A stretch of 64,000 nt of DNA, taken from Planctomycetota bacterium. GTDB taxonomy: Bacteria; Planctomycetota; Planctomycetia; JALXBF01. Shown piece by piece: positions 11,555 to 20,119 of the stretch. The translations under genes and the position numbers were made by a program. Numbering within the stretch: position 1 is the stretch's first letter; each line of letters opens with the position of its first letter. The notes under the pieces were generated by a model. It searched no databases. It was not told where the DNA came from and worked only from the letters and a program-made list of their open reading frames with translations. The DNA is taken from NCBI GenBank assembly GCA_026991575.1, contig JALXBF010000016.1:20816-84815 (forward strand), read 5' to 3'.

Positions 11555-13642
11555 ATGAGCACTGCGCTGACGACAACACCGCCAATCGAGCGGATCCGCA
11601 ACATCGGTATCGTCGCCCATATCGATGCCGGCAAGACGACGTTGACCGAGCGCATCCTCTACTACACCCACTTCACCCATCGCATGGGCGACGTTGACGA
11701 GGGGACCACGGTCACGGATTACCTCAAGGAAGAACAGGAGCGGGGCATAACCATCGTTTCCGCCGCCGTGACCACACGCTGGCGTGACTGCTGGCTGAAC
11801 CTGATCGACACTCCCGGGCACGTCGACTTCACGGCTGAAGTGGAACGCTGTCTGCGCGTCCTCGACGGAGCCATCGTTGTTTTCAGTGCCGTCGAAGGCG
11901 TCGAGGCGCAGTCGGAAACCGTGTGGCGGCAGGCGGACAAGTACCGCGTCCCTCGGCTGGCCTTCATCAACAAGATGGATCGCATCGGGGCCGACTTCGA
12001 CGCGGTCGTCAACGAGATCCGCACGCGCCTGGGCGCGACCCCGGTCGTGCTCACCGCCCCGATCGGCAGCAGCCAGTCGTTTGAAGGCGTCCTGGACCTG
12101 GTCCGGGGCAAGGCGCTGTACTTCGATCCCGACACCCTGGGTGAGAAGGTCGAAGAGCGCGATGTGCCCGAGTACGCACGAGAGACCTTCGAGACCTGGC
12201 GCAACCGAATGTTCGACACGCTGGCCGAATACGACGACGAAGACCTCATCACGAGCGCTTACCTCGAAGGACTCGACGTCAGCGAAGAGGCAATTCGCAA
12301 GGTTGTTCGCCAGGCTACGCTGAACCGGGCACTGGTGCCCGTCTTTGCCGGCTCGGCGCTGAAGCGGATCGGAGTTCAGCCGGTTCTGGATGCGGTGTGC
12401 CACTACCTGCCCAGTCCCAAGGATCTGCCACCGGTCGAAGGCTGGCACCCGAAGAAAAGGGACCGGGTCGAACGGCGGAAACCGGATCCGAAGGAGCCGC
12501 TCTGCGCGTTGGTGTTCAAGATTCAAAGCGACCTGCACGGCCAGCTCGCCTACGTGCGGATCTACTCGGGCGTGCTCACCTGCGGTGTCCGCGTGCACAA
12601 CCCGCGCACTGACTCGCGTGAAATCGTGCAGCACATGTGGCGGATTCGGGCGGATCGGCGCGAACGGATGGAACGAGCGTCTGCAGGGGATATCGTGGGG
12701 GTCGTCGGCCTGAAGAAAACCGTCACCGGCGACACGCTCTGCGATCCCCGCCACCCGATCGTGCTGGAGCGGATCGAGTTCCCTGAAACGGTGGTGAGCG
12801 TGTCGGTCGAGCCGATGTCATCGGCGGATCGCAAGCGGTTGTTGCAGGTGCTCGATCTGCTCTCGGTCGATGACCCGACGTTCGGGTGGCGTGAGGATGA
12901 GGAAACCGGACAGATCATCATGAGCGGCATGGGCGAGCTGCATCTTGAGGTGCTCCGCAACCGGATGCAGGACGAATTCGGGCTGAAGGTCCGCACGGGC
13001 AAGCCACGGGTCAGTTATCGTGAGACGATTGAGCATCCGGTTGAGGTAACCGGCGTATGCAATCAGCTTGTGGCCGGGGCGGCGCAACACGCGGAGGTTC
13101 GGGTCCGGGTCGAGCCACAGCCCGGTACGAGCAAGGTGGTGGTCTGCAGCGAGCTGAAACCCGGTCGCGTACCGCCTCAGATCGAGAGCGAGGTGTTGAC
13201 CGCCCTGGAGGAAGAGGCCCGCGGCGGCGGCGAGCTTGGCTATCCGCTAACCGACGTTCGGATCACGCTGCTGGATGCCCGTGCCGTGACGGAGGGAACC
13301 ACGTCGGTGGCGTTCCGGATCGCAGCGGCCAACGCCCTGCGCCAGGCGCTGCGCGAGGGCGGCATGGTGTTGCTGGAGCCGATCATGCGGCTGGAAGTGA
13401 TGGTTCCCGAGGAATATCTGGGCGACGTGTTGGGCGACCTGAATGCCCGCCGGGCTGAGATTCTGAGCACGAATTCACGCGGTTCGCTGCGCGTCATCGA
13501 AGCGCGGGTGCCGTTGGAGCGGGTTTTCGGTTACGCCACCGCGGTCCGAAGCCTCACTCAAGGCCGCGCCAGCTACACGCTGGAGCCGGACTCGTTCGCT
13601 CCGGTACCTCCCGAACGGGCCAAGCAGATGCTCGGTCTATAG
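11555..13642 (+). CDS. fusA: Elongation factor G, spd/mitochondrial-like type
   Basis: This 695-residue translocase GTPase has the P-loop 'AHIDAGKT' (residues 21-28), 'DTPGH' (85-89) and 'NKMD' (139-142), followed by domains II-V. Switch I reads 'MGDVDEGTTVTDYLKEEQE' rather than the 'DGAATMDWMEQEQE' of the common bacterial EF-G. That form is known from the EF-G group of spirochaetes, planctomycetes and deltaproteobacteria related to mitochondrial EF-Gs. Whether this copy does translocation or ribosome recycling cannot be settled here; its place after rpsG argues for the main factor. No tuf follows. Confidence 0.93.
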   Translation: MSTALTTTPPIERIRNIGIVAHIDAGKTTLTERILYYTHFTHRMGDVDEGTTVTDYLKEEQERGITIVSAAVTTRWRDCWLNLIDTPGHVDFTAEVERCLRVLDGAIVVFSAVEGVEAQSETVWRQADKYRVPRLAFINKMDRIGADFDAVVNEIRTRLGATPVVLTAPIGSSQSFEGVLDLVRGKALYFDPDTLGEKVEERDVPEYARETFETWRNRMFDTLAEYDDEDLITSAYLEGLDVSEEAIRKVVRQATLNRALVPVFAGSALKRIGVQPVLDAVCHYLPSPKDLPPVEGWHPKKRDRVERRKPDPKEPLCALVFKIQSDLHGQLAYVRIYSGVLTCGVRVHNPRTDSREIVQHMWRIRADRRERMERASAGDIVGVVGLKKTVTGDTLCDPRHPIVLERIEFPETVVSVSVEPMSSADRKRLLQVLDLLSVDDPTFGWREDEETGQIIMSGMGELHLEVLRNRMQDEFGLKVRTGKPRVSYRETIEHPVEVTGVCNQLVAGAAQHAEVRVRVEPQPGTSKVVVCSELKPGRVPPQIESEVLTALEEEARGGGELGYPLTDVRITLLDARAVTEGTTSVAFRIAAANALRQALREGGMVLLEPIMRLEVMVPEEYLGDVLGDLNARRAEILSTNSRGSLRVIEARVPLERVFGYATAVRSLTQGRASYTLEPDSFAPVPPERAKQMLGL

Positions 13643-13977
13643 GCTGCACCAGTAGGCCCCCGTCGTCTGCCCGATCCAGCTATCCCTATCAGTTTGTGGG
13701 ATCTTCTCGACCGTTGTTGATCCGGTGAGCGAACCGGATCGGCTCTGCTCGCCGTGCTCGGCGCTGTGCGGGTCTGGCCATAGGGGCGGCAGAACACGGA
13801 ATCTGGCTGATTGCATCGGGACCTGGAGCGCGTGCGTTTCAGCTTTGCAGGACGCCGGAGGGAAAGCCGGGGCGGGGGTTAGCCGTCGCGTGGTCCCATG
13901 GGTTCAGTTCGTGCCCCGGCGCGGTCTTGGTGCCGGGCGCGTTTCCGCGAAGTGCCACAGTGTCCCGCGACAGGGTC

Positions 13978-14096
13978 GCGAAGACTTCCACTCTTCTCGG
14001 TTCATCGTTCGCCTCCGGGCTCTCGGTTTCGTTTTCCTAAGCCTTTTGGCACGGAGCCGTTTTTCCAAATCTGTTCAGCGACAAGCTCCAGGAAGG
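13978..14096 (+). repeat. Left copy of diverged direct repeat flanking the insertion
   Basis: The stretch resembles 24007-24124. In the central 46 bases about 39 positions match by eye, including 'CTCTCGGTTTCGTTTTC' in both. This copy holds a degraded version of the terminator stem (8 of 10 pairs, 14011-14020 with 14049-14058, followed by GTTTTT). The two copies bracket the whole segment between fusA and rpsJ. Confidence 0.65.
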
Positions 14097-14353
14097 CGCA
14101 GGCCGACGGGCCGTCGTAGACGGGGAGGACTTGGCGCACGGCTTGGCCCAACACTGTGTGGCGGTGGGCCTCCGGAGCCCCGGTGCGCTCCGTTGACCTC
14201 GTGGTAAAACCAACGCGCGGAATCAGGGTAGCGAGCCTCGATGCCTCGGTCGCTGCCACAGCACGCGTTGAGCTCGCTTGGCTACCCCTTCCTCTCGCCG
14301 TGCCAGGAGCCGCTCGACCTCCCGTTCGTCGATCGCCCTCTTGGGGGCGCGCC

Positions 14354-14380
14354 GTCCAAATTTTTGGACTCGTCCAAAAA
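14354..14380. promoter_or_regulatory. Nested palindrome with GGAC half-sites
   Basis: Two overlapping inverted repeats share one arm: a 7-bp pair, GTCCAAA / TTTGGAC (14354-14369), and a 9-bp pair, TTTTTGGAC / GTCCAAAAA (14361-14380). They lie 20-47 bases beyond the stop of the minus-strand AlbA_2 gene. The symmetry suits a protein operator or a short terminator hairpin; neither is proven. Confidence 0.35.
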
Positions 14381-14400
14381 TGTTTCGGTTCCGTCCATTT

Positions 14401-16092
14401 TCATGGCACAAGCTCGTAAAAGACCCCTCGTTTCTGGCCGCGCCGAACAAGCTTGCCCTGGTCCACCAGTTTAGCGAGCAGCCGCTTGGCCTGCGGACTG
14501 TTGATCCGGCACAGCTCCGCCGCTTCTCGCCGCGTGATCCGTCCATGAGCGCGCACGTAATCCAGAACCATTTGCTCCATCTGCTGGCCCTCGAAGCCCT
14601 TGACCCGGACGTAGGCCGCCTCCTCTCCCAGTCTGCGATACGTGGAAGCGGAGAGGTGGTACGCCCGACTTCGGCCCGTGCCTCGCGCCTCAATCAGGCC
14701 CGTCTCCACCAGCTGCTCCAGCACGGCCCGGGCTTCGCTTTCGGGCTTCTGAATGACCCTTGCCGTCTCTTGTGTCGTGATCCGGCGTTCCTGCCAGATG
14801 CTGTTGAGCGCCAGCAGTTCATCGAGACTCAAGGGCCGGCCCGCTTGCCCTTCTTCGGCGACGAGGCGGACGAACTTCAGGTTGGCTTTCCCCCCGTGAA
14901 GTACGAGCACGACGTTCTCCGGGCTGCTCCGTTCATAAGAGGGCGCGGGCCGGCCGTTGCGCAATTGCTCCTCGAAGATGATGTCGATGCCACGGCCCGT
15001 GCGCTCGACGACTCCGGCCCGCTTGAAGGCATCGGCCAATTGCGGATTGCGCGGCCGCGGCGGGGCCACCAACAGGTTGTCCAGGCGGATGCCTTCGGGG
15101 AAGCCACCGGGGTTCGAGATCTCGATGCGGTCCTTGTGCCACTGGACGTGCACCGCGCCCAAACGCGTGTAGTCCCGGTGAATCAAGGCGTTGGCCACCC
15201 CTTCCCGGAACGCCCGCTCGGGATAGTCCGGCACTCCAATCCGGATGAGCCCAACGGTGACTTCCTCCTCACGGTTCCGCGCACGAAATCGGGTGAGCAT
15301 TTCCTCCATGATCCGCAGGAGCGGCCAGCGGAAGAACTCGTTGGCCCCCACACGCGTCCCCTCCAGCACTTGAAACGCCACCTCGTGCGTCGGTATGAGC
15401 CGCCGCAGAGCCTCTTCTTTGCCAAAGAGCAAGAGGCCCAACACGCGGACCGTCTTTACCTCATGATTGGCCTCTACGGCTCCGAGCGCTTTGGCCAGCT
15501 CCACATCGGGAAGGTCCAGAAGGCTCTGATCGCCCTGGCCGCGGCTCTCGCGAATGAAGCGCCGGAAGCGTTCAAACTCCAGAGGATCCAGATCGCTCCA
15601 GGAAGCTTCCGGCACCGGGAGCATGGAATAGTCCAACGCGCCGCGATGGGCCAACGCTGCCTGCATCTCGTGGAAGTGGTAGGGCAAGCATTCGGGTTTT
15701 CCCGTGCCCCCAATCGCCCGCCGCTTGTACACGCCGTCGGCTGTCCCTACGGGCACCGTTGCTGGGGGAACTTCAATCACAAGAACGGGCTTGCCCTCAA
15801 GCATGACCACTTCAGCGCGACAGCTTAGAGACGGGCGTGTCCGATTTGCGATCAAAGCTTGAATCCGTAAACGGTCTATGGTCCGGCCATGGCGAGGACG
15901 GGCGCCTGTCACGCGACCGTCATCCTCAACACCGACGAAGACGTACCCGATTTCGTTCGTCGGGCGGTTGGCCATGCATACGACCGCTTCGACGAGGTCG
16001 TTATCCGACAGTTGCCCCTTCTCCTCCCCTTTGAACTCCCGGGTGAGGCCCTCACCCTGCTCGATCAGCTCACGGAGTCTTTCCGGCGTCAT
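14401..16092 (-). CDS. AlbA_2 / GHKL ATPase-type transcriptional regulator
   Basis: This 563-residue protein belongs to the COG2865-like family often labelled 'RecG-related'. The N-terminal AlbA_2 (Schlafen-like, putative nucleic-acid binding) domain spans about residues 12-130, with 'EFKGE' and 'GYVFVGVEDDG'. A GHKL ATPase-like domain follows ('EGVANALIHRDY', 'ISNPGGFPEG', 'ERTGRGIDIIFEE'). Two winged-helix segments end the protein ('ITTQETARVIQK' and 'ITRREAAELCRI'). The ATG follows GGGGGAG. It runs opposite to its neighbours and stands alone. Such proteins occur in accessory DNA and defence-like islands; the target is unknown. Confidence 0.85.
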   Translation of the reverse strand: MTPERLRELIEQGEGLTREFKGEEKGQLSDNDLVEAVVCMANRPTNEIGYVFVGVEDDGRVTGARPRHGRTIDRLRIQALIANRTRPSLSCRAEVVMLEGKPVLVIEVPPATVPVGTADGVYKRRAIGGTGKPECLPYHFHEMQAALAHRGALDYSMLPVPEASWSDLDPLEFERFRRFIRESRGQGDQSLLDLPDVELAKALGAVEANHEVKTVRVLGLLLFGKEEALRRLIPTHEVAFQVLEGTRVGANEFFRWPLLRIMEEMLTRFRARNREEEVTVGLIRIGVPDYPERAFREGVANALIHRDYTRLGAVHVQWHKDRIEISNPGGFPEGIRLDNLLVAPPRPRNPQLADAFKRAGVVERTGRGIDIIFEEQLRNGRPAPSYERSSPENVVLVLHGGKANLKFVRLVAEEGQAGRPLSLDELLALNSIWQERRITTQETARVIQKPESEARAVLEQLVETGLIEARGTGRSRAYHLSASTYRRLGEEAAYVRVKGFEGQQMEQMVLDYVRAHGRITRREAAELCRINSPQAKRLLAKLVDQGKLVRRGQKRGVFYELVP

Positions 16093-16754
16093 GACGTGCT
16101 ACTCCCCCACGCTCATCCCGGCCGTCTCCCTCCAGCCCTTCACCGTGTAGCGCCGCCTCGACTGAGTGAGTGTCCCCGCGTGACGGACTGGCTGGCAGCT
16201 GCGGCTGCGGGACAACGGGTTGTGACGCAAAAAGGGCCTGCACAGTCCTCTTCTAACGAAACGTGGAGGCTTTAACACGGACAGAGTTCGGGTTCATCCC
16301 ATAGGCGCGCCTGAGCGAAGGCGGTTCTGTTGAATCGAACGCGGCAAAGGGAACGCTGTCAAGGCCAAGACGGCCCTCGGGTGCGTTTCAGCTTCAGCGC
16401 GATGTGGTAGGTCCAATCGTCCCGATCTGCCCCGATTCCATTCGACCGGTCGTCTCGATCGGGCCCGCCGCTCGTTGCGCAGGAGCCCGGCTGGGGACGA
16501 GCCGGGCCGGCAGCCTCTTCGGACGCACGCGATGCAAGGGGCTGGGCGGAGGTCGAGGCGGGGGCGGAGCCGCGAGCCAGGAGCCTGTTCGGGCGTATGC
16601 GATGCAAGAGCTCGGTCGTACCGCGGCTGAGCGATGCGCTTGAGTTTGGCACGACGCCAAGGTCCCGCGGGCTGTGGTTGGGCCTGGCGTGGTGCCATCG
16701 GCCGCGTTCCAACGGATCGGTGTTGGCGCAGTCGAAGCGGGAGCCGAACCGATC

Positions 16755-16842
16755 GGGCACCCTGCTTCAAACGGTCGGGCAGCCCCCTTCAAACACACGG
16801 GCAACCTGTTTCAAACGGACAAGCAGCCTGCTTCAGACGAGC
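16755..16842. repeat. 22-bp tandem repeat array, copy A (4 units)
   Basis: Four abutting 22-base units share the core 'CTTCAAACGG' and usually begin GGGC. The same unit recurs at 22393-22590 and 44124-44229. Units abut without spacers, so this is a minisatellite-type array and not a CRISPR. Confidence 0.85.
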
Positions 16843-17050
16843 CAGGGGGGGCGCTGCGCCCCCTGGCCGGAGATTGATTGGGTAGCGCGCGCGGTATCGC
16901 CGCATTTTTTCTTTTGGCCTGCCGCCGCGGTCGCAGACCGCGGCGGCAGGGCAGCGCCCTGGCGCCGTGCCGCAGGCACCATCCGCCCGCGGCACGGCCC
17001 AGAAAGGGTCCTCTCGAGCCGCCGCGCTAGCTGATCAACCGTGCCGATCG
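16843..17050. repeat. TIR-bearing hairpin element, copy A
   Basis: The left end contains 'TTGATTGGGTAGCGCG' and the right end, inverted, contains 'CGCGCTAGCTGATCAA', giving imperfect terminal inverted repeats. Inside is a strong hairpin, GCCGCCGCGGTC / GACCGCGGCGGC (near 16920-16950). The interior closely matches element E (23551-23765), so this is a dispersed repeat and not a gene. Confidence 0.65.
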
Positions 17051-17183
17051 GAGGCACAAGTCTCCCCGCCTGCTGCAGCAAGCCACCCGATCGATCGGCG
17101 GCCGAGTCCGTGAGATGCTCCGTCGTGCCGTGCGCGTCATTCGCTTACGGCCTGGATTCTTGGGCGTCGAGCGGGCTTGGGGC

Positions 17184-17212
17184 TTGACGCCGGGCGTGGG
17201 CCACGTGACAAT
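17184..17212 (+). promoter_or_regulatory. Candidate promoter of the exported-protein operon
   Basis: TTGACG and GACAAT are separated by exactly 17 bases and lie 37 bases upstream of the ATG at 17249. This is one of the better sigma-70-like pairs in the window and faces the five-gene set at 17.2-22.0 kb. Confidence 0.5.
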
Positions 17213-17248
17213 AAGCTGGGTGACTAGCGAGGGCAGGGAGTAGGTCCG

Positions 17249-18446
17249 ATGCCACCCAGGACAACGCCAGAGCGTTTACCGCAAGTTGCCCTCTTAGTCG
17301 CACGTCTGTCTGTCTGTCTGTCTTTTCCTAGTCCTAGTCTGTTGCGCGGGGTGTAGTTCCGCAGCTAGTCCAGCCGACGAGGAGCGCCGCGCCACGGCCC
17401 GGGCGAGTGCGAATGAGGTCCGTGTGCGTCTGTTAGACTCGGTGGTGAACGAGGCAGCGCTAACTACGGAGTCGGCGGTTACTCTTCACTTTGTTTTCGT
17501 CAACGACGGGCCTGAGCCGGTCGCGGTCCGTTTGGCCGGCGTCAGCTCCGGGTGCTGCATTTCTGCTATAGAGACCAGTCCGGTCAAGCTGGCCCCGGAA
17601 CAGGCGCGGCCCTACGCAGTCCGCGTGCGCGTTCCCGCCACGGCCGGAGAAGTGACTGGCTGGTGTCGCTTTGTAGCATCGACTCTGGCGGAACGGTCCC
17701 GCCGTGCCGCTGTTGCGTTGTTAGGCCGCTTCGAGGTTGCTGTTGTCGAACCGGTGGAATTGGTGGCGCTTGGGGCGCAGGGCGGGTCCAGAATGCTGGC
17801 ATCCGGGCTCTGCGGTGATGTTGTCGCGTTGGCCGGCGAGCTACGAGTTCGAGGCGTTGTGACGGACGACCTGCCGGAGGAAGCCTCTGCCTACGATCTC
17901 AGAGTTGCTATTCCCGAAACAAAGTTGAAAGTGACGCGTTTCTTGGGACGACGGCGTATCGGGTCGCGCATCATCGAGTACCGCTGGGAAGTGCATGGCG
18001 AGGCCACCCTGCCTCCTGTGCCCGGTCCAACAGAGCCCATGGAAGTGGTGGTGGAGGCCAACGGACGCGACTTGGGGCGCACCTGGTTTGTCATGAGAGC
18101 CAAGTCGTGGTACCGGGTTGATCCTCGGTCGGTGCTCATCAAGTGCGACGGATCCGGGCGGGTACACCGTTTTGCGGTGGAGGTCCGCGGCGACGGCATT
18201 GCGTCGGAGAAACCGCCCGGCATCAGGACGACGGGTAGCGTGCGTGCGTCTGTTGCCGATGCTGAGCGTGGCAGGTGTGTGGTGCAGGGGACATTCGAGT
18301 GCGGGCAGGAGTCTACGGGCTACGCAGAGATTATCTTGCGAGTCGACTGGAGCAAGCAGCGATGTGTTAGAATACCGGTGTTGCATCTACGCGTTCAGGG
18401 TCATGCGCGACCAGGTGGGGAGGGTGGACCGTCACTGGTCCGGTGA
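17249..18446 (+). CDS. DUF1573-like lipoprotein, out of frame at a GTCT tract
   Basis: The large frame (from 17424 or earlier to 18446) encodes about 340 residues resembling DUF1573 proteins: an extracellular Ig-like fold near the N-terminus with 'FVNDGPEPV' and a 'SSGCCISA' segment. A good start, ATG 17249 with AGGGAG, lies upstream in another frame. That frame runs into (GTCT)5 (17304-17323) and stops at 17357. If one GTCT unit were lost, the two frames would join to give a signal peptide 'RLSVCLFLVLVCCAGC', a plausible lipobox. As given the gene is 'off'; a weaker internal start at GTG 17424 would make a leaderless product. The frame ends 27 bases before the pseudopilin ATG. Confidence 0.7.
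17304..17323 (+). repeat. (GTCT)5 tetranucleotide tract
   Basis: Five perfect GTCT units sit inside the predicted signal-peptide coding stretch of the DUF1573-like gene. Each unit changes the frame by one base. Four units (or seven) would put the ATG at 17249 in frame with the downstream protein; five do not. Confidence 0.9.
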
Positions 18447-18473
18447 AGCTGTGCCTGAGGAAAGGAGATGGCC

Positions 18474-19532
18474 ATGGTCCCGCGGGTACCTGCACAGCGC
18501 GATTTGAGGGGATGCTCGAGGGGGGTAGCCCTGGTCGAGCTGATGGTGGTCATTGGTGTGTTGCTCGTTTTGGCCTCCCTTCTGTTTCCGGCAGTGCAGC
18601 GGGCACGCGCCACGGTTCGGAGGATGCAGTGTGCTGCCAACCTGCGCGAGCTTGCGCTTGCGACGATACAGTATCACGATGCTATGGGGTGCATGCCTCC
18701 GGAGACGCTGAGTTGGTGGGTGCAGCTGCGACCAGGTCTTTCTGGTCCCGCACGGGCCAGGCAATACAGTCCCCATACCCATTTGCTTCCCTGGCTGGGG
18801 CTATCTGCACTGTACAATGCGATCAACTTCACGTTGGACGGTTTTTCGGCGTCCCCGTTTCTGCTTGACACGTATGCGTTTCGTGCGAACCGGACTGTGC
18901 TGGAGACTCGTGTTTCTGTGTTTGTGTGTCCGGCTGACGGTGAAGCTGCGGTGGGGCCGTGCTTGTCGTACCGTGGGAACATGGGTTTACTGGATCCTGC
19001 GCCGACACGCCGTGGCTGGCCAGATAGTGGCCACGGGATGTTCCGGCGGCCGCCGGTCAGATTTGGGGAGGTGAGTGACGGGGTGGCGGTGACTGCCATG
19101 TATGCGGAGCGGCTGGTTGGCAGGCCTGCGGGTGTGGTCCGCGAGACTGGGTTACGGCGGGCGATGTTACGAGTGTGGACCGGGTCGAATGTACCGCGCC
19201 GGGCGGACCGTTGGGCGGCTGTCTGTGCCGCGGCGAGTCGTGTGCGGGGGCGGATGGAGAGAGCGGACTGGGGAGCGGGGCGGTACTGGCTGCCGTCCAC
19301 GGGCCGATTTGCGCTGTACAACCACGTACTGCGTCCGAATGCGGCGGTGTACGACTGCTATTTGCAAGACAATTTCGGTGCTTTCACGGCACGGAGTGTG
19401 CATCCTGGTTCCGTGGTGAACGTTGCTTTTGGGGATGGTCATGTGAGAGCGATTTCGAGCTCGCTGGATCTTAGCATTTGGCGTGCTCTGGGGACACGAG
19501 ATGGTGGCGAGCTGGTGGGGGAGGATTTCTGA
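18474..19532 (+). CDS. DUF1559 pseudopilin-like protein
   Basis: This 352-residue protein carries a type IV prepilin-like N-terminus ('RGVALVELMVVIGVLL', with Gly at -1 and Glu at +5 of the processing site) followed by a hydrophobic helix. Typical DUF1559 features follow: 'RRMQCAANLRELALA' and, at the end, 'AFGDGHVRAISSSLDLSIWRALGTRDGGE'. DUF1559 proteins are greatly expanded in planctomycetes; their exact role is not established. ATG 18474 has AAGGAG six bases upstream and is preferred over an in-frame ATG at 18468, which overlaps that site. The gene is very G+T rich on the coding strand, like the next ones. Confidence 0.9.
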   Translation: MVPRVPAQRDLRGCSRGVALVELMVVIGVLLVLASLLFPAVQRARATVRRMQCAANLRELALATIQYHDAMGCMPPETLSWWVQLRPGLSGPARARQYSPHTHLLPWLGLSALYNAINFTLDGFSASPFLLDTYAFRANRTVLETRVSVFVCPADGEAAVGPCLSYRGNMGLLDPAPTRRGWPDSGHGMFRRPPVRFGEVSDGVAVTAMYAERLVGRPAGVVRETGLRRAMLRVWTGSNVPRRADRWAAVCAAASRVRGRMERADWGAGRYWLPSTGRFALYNHVLRPNAAVYDCYLQDNFGAFTARSVHPGSVVNVAFGDGHVRAISSSLDLSIWRALGTRDGGELVGEDF

Positions 19533-19646
19533 CGGGGCGCAGTGTGGCCAGGTCGTTTGCGTTGTAGGTGGCGTTCTATGGGGTGCGTTGAGCAGGGTAG
19601 AAGGGGTTGCTCGGTTGTGGGATTGACGACGAGAGGAGGGGTTGCC

Positions 19647-20067
19647 ATGTTGTACGCACGGGTACGTTCTTGGCTTCCGGCGATGCTGTGCTGGTCTGAT
19701 GCTGACGGTTGTGGCCGTGTGGCCGTCGTGTGGGCTTGGGGAACCCATCGATGAGTCGGCGTTGCGTGCGCTGCGTGGAGGGGATACGTTCATTGGCCAG
19801 GCCGTCGAGACGTGCGATTCAAAGAACGGCTTTGGAGGTGGCTGTGACGTTCCAGGGGCACCGTGCAGCAAGTGCAGTGTCAGCTCAGGCGGGAAGCTCG
19901 TATTCGATGCGGCGGGACAGGGATGGCGGGTCATCGCGCAGTTTGACTGCGGATGGGTGAAAACAGGAACATGCCAGAATAACGTCTGTATCGCCACAGT
20001 TGTGACTCCCACCCCGTGCAAGGATTTGTTGCTGGTAGACCAGCAGCCTATCGATCCCGATCCATAG
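19647..20067 (+). CDS. Eight-cysteine exported protein with double-glycine-like leader; apparent frameshift
   Basis: The best start, ATG 19647 after GAGGAGGGG, encodes 'MLYARVRSWLPAML' and then runs out of frame. The adjacent frame carries 'LMLTVVAVWPSCGLG', then 'IDESALRALRGGDTFIG' and a C-terminal part with eight cysteines. Removing one base near 19690 would join both parts into one normal signal peptide. The segment before 'DTFIG' fits a double-glycine leader pattern (hydrophobic at -4, -7 and -12, GG at -1/-2) except for Ala at -8. The mature part would be about 95 residues. A C39-like peptidase is encoded two genes downstream. Without the frameshift fix, translation would have to begin at ATG 19699, which has no ribosome site. 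Confidence 0.6.
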
Positions 20068-20119
20068 GCGTGCGTTGTTGGTAGACAGTTGCGGTGTTGG
20101 GACGGGGAGGTGTGGGGCC

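Larger units (their letters stand above)
13643..14400. other. Gene-poor spacer after fusA; left boundary of the insertion
   Basis: No convincing gene is seen. A minus-strand 85-codon frame (14002-14259) has no recognised homology. Its C-terminal end ('FLELVAEQIW') faintly matches a frame beside the second repeat copy near 24.1 kb ('LEFIAGGIP'), so it may be the relic of a shared gene end. The spacer also holds the left direct repeat (13978-14096) and a nested palindrome (14354-14380). Confidence 0.5.
16093..17248. other. Intergenic region rich in repeats
   Basis: There is no convincing gene in these 1.15 kb. It contains an imperfect direct duplication of about 29 bases near 16507 and 16577 (sharing 'GCGATGCAAG'), a four-unit 22-bp tandem array (16755-16842), a hairpin-rich TIR-bearing element (16843-17050) and, at its end, a good promoter for the next operon. 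Confidence 0.6.

Noticed and set aside
11555..13642. tuf gene expected after fusA
   Set aside because: There is no EF-Tu-like frame anywhere in the window.
13725..14207. 160-codon plus-strand frame after fusA
   Set aside because: There is no motif or ribosome site, and it crosses the direct repeat and its hairpin.
14278..15828. 516-codon plus-strand frame across the AlbA_2 gene
   Set aside because: It is the complement of a gene with clear domains and good ribosome site; the frame itself has no recognisable motif.
19167..20021. 284-codon minus-strand frame opposite the pseudopilin and Cys-rich genes
   Set aside because: It is a composition shadow of the G+T-rich coding strand, full of His/Pro/Thr runs and with no ribosome site.
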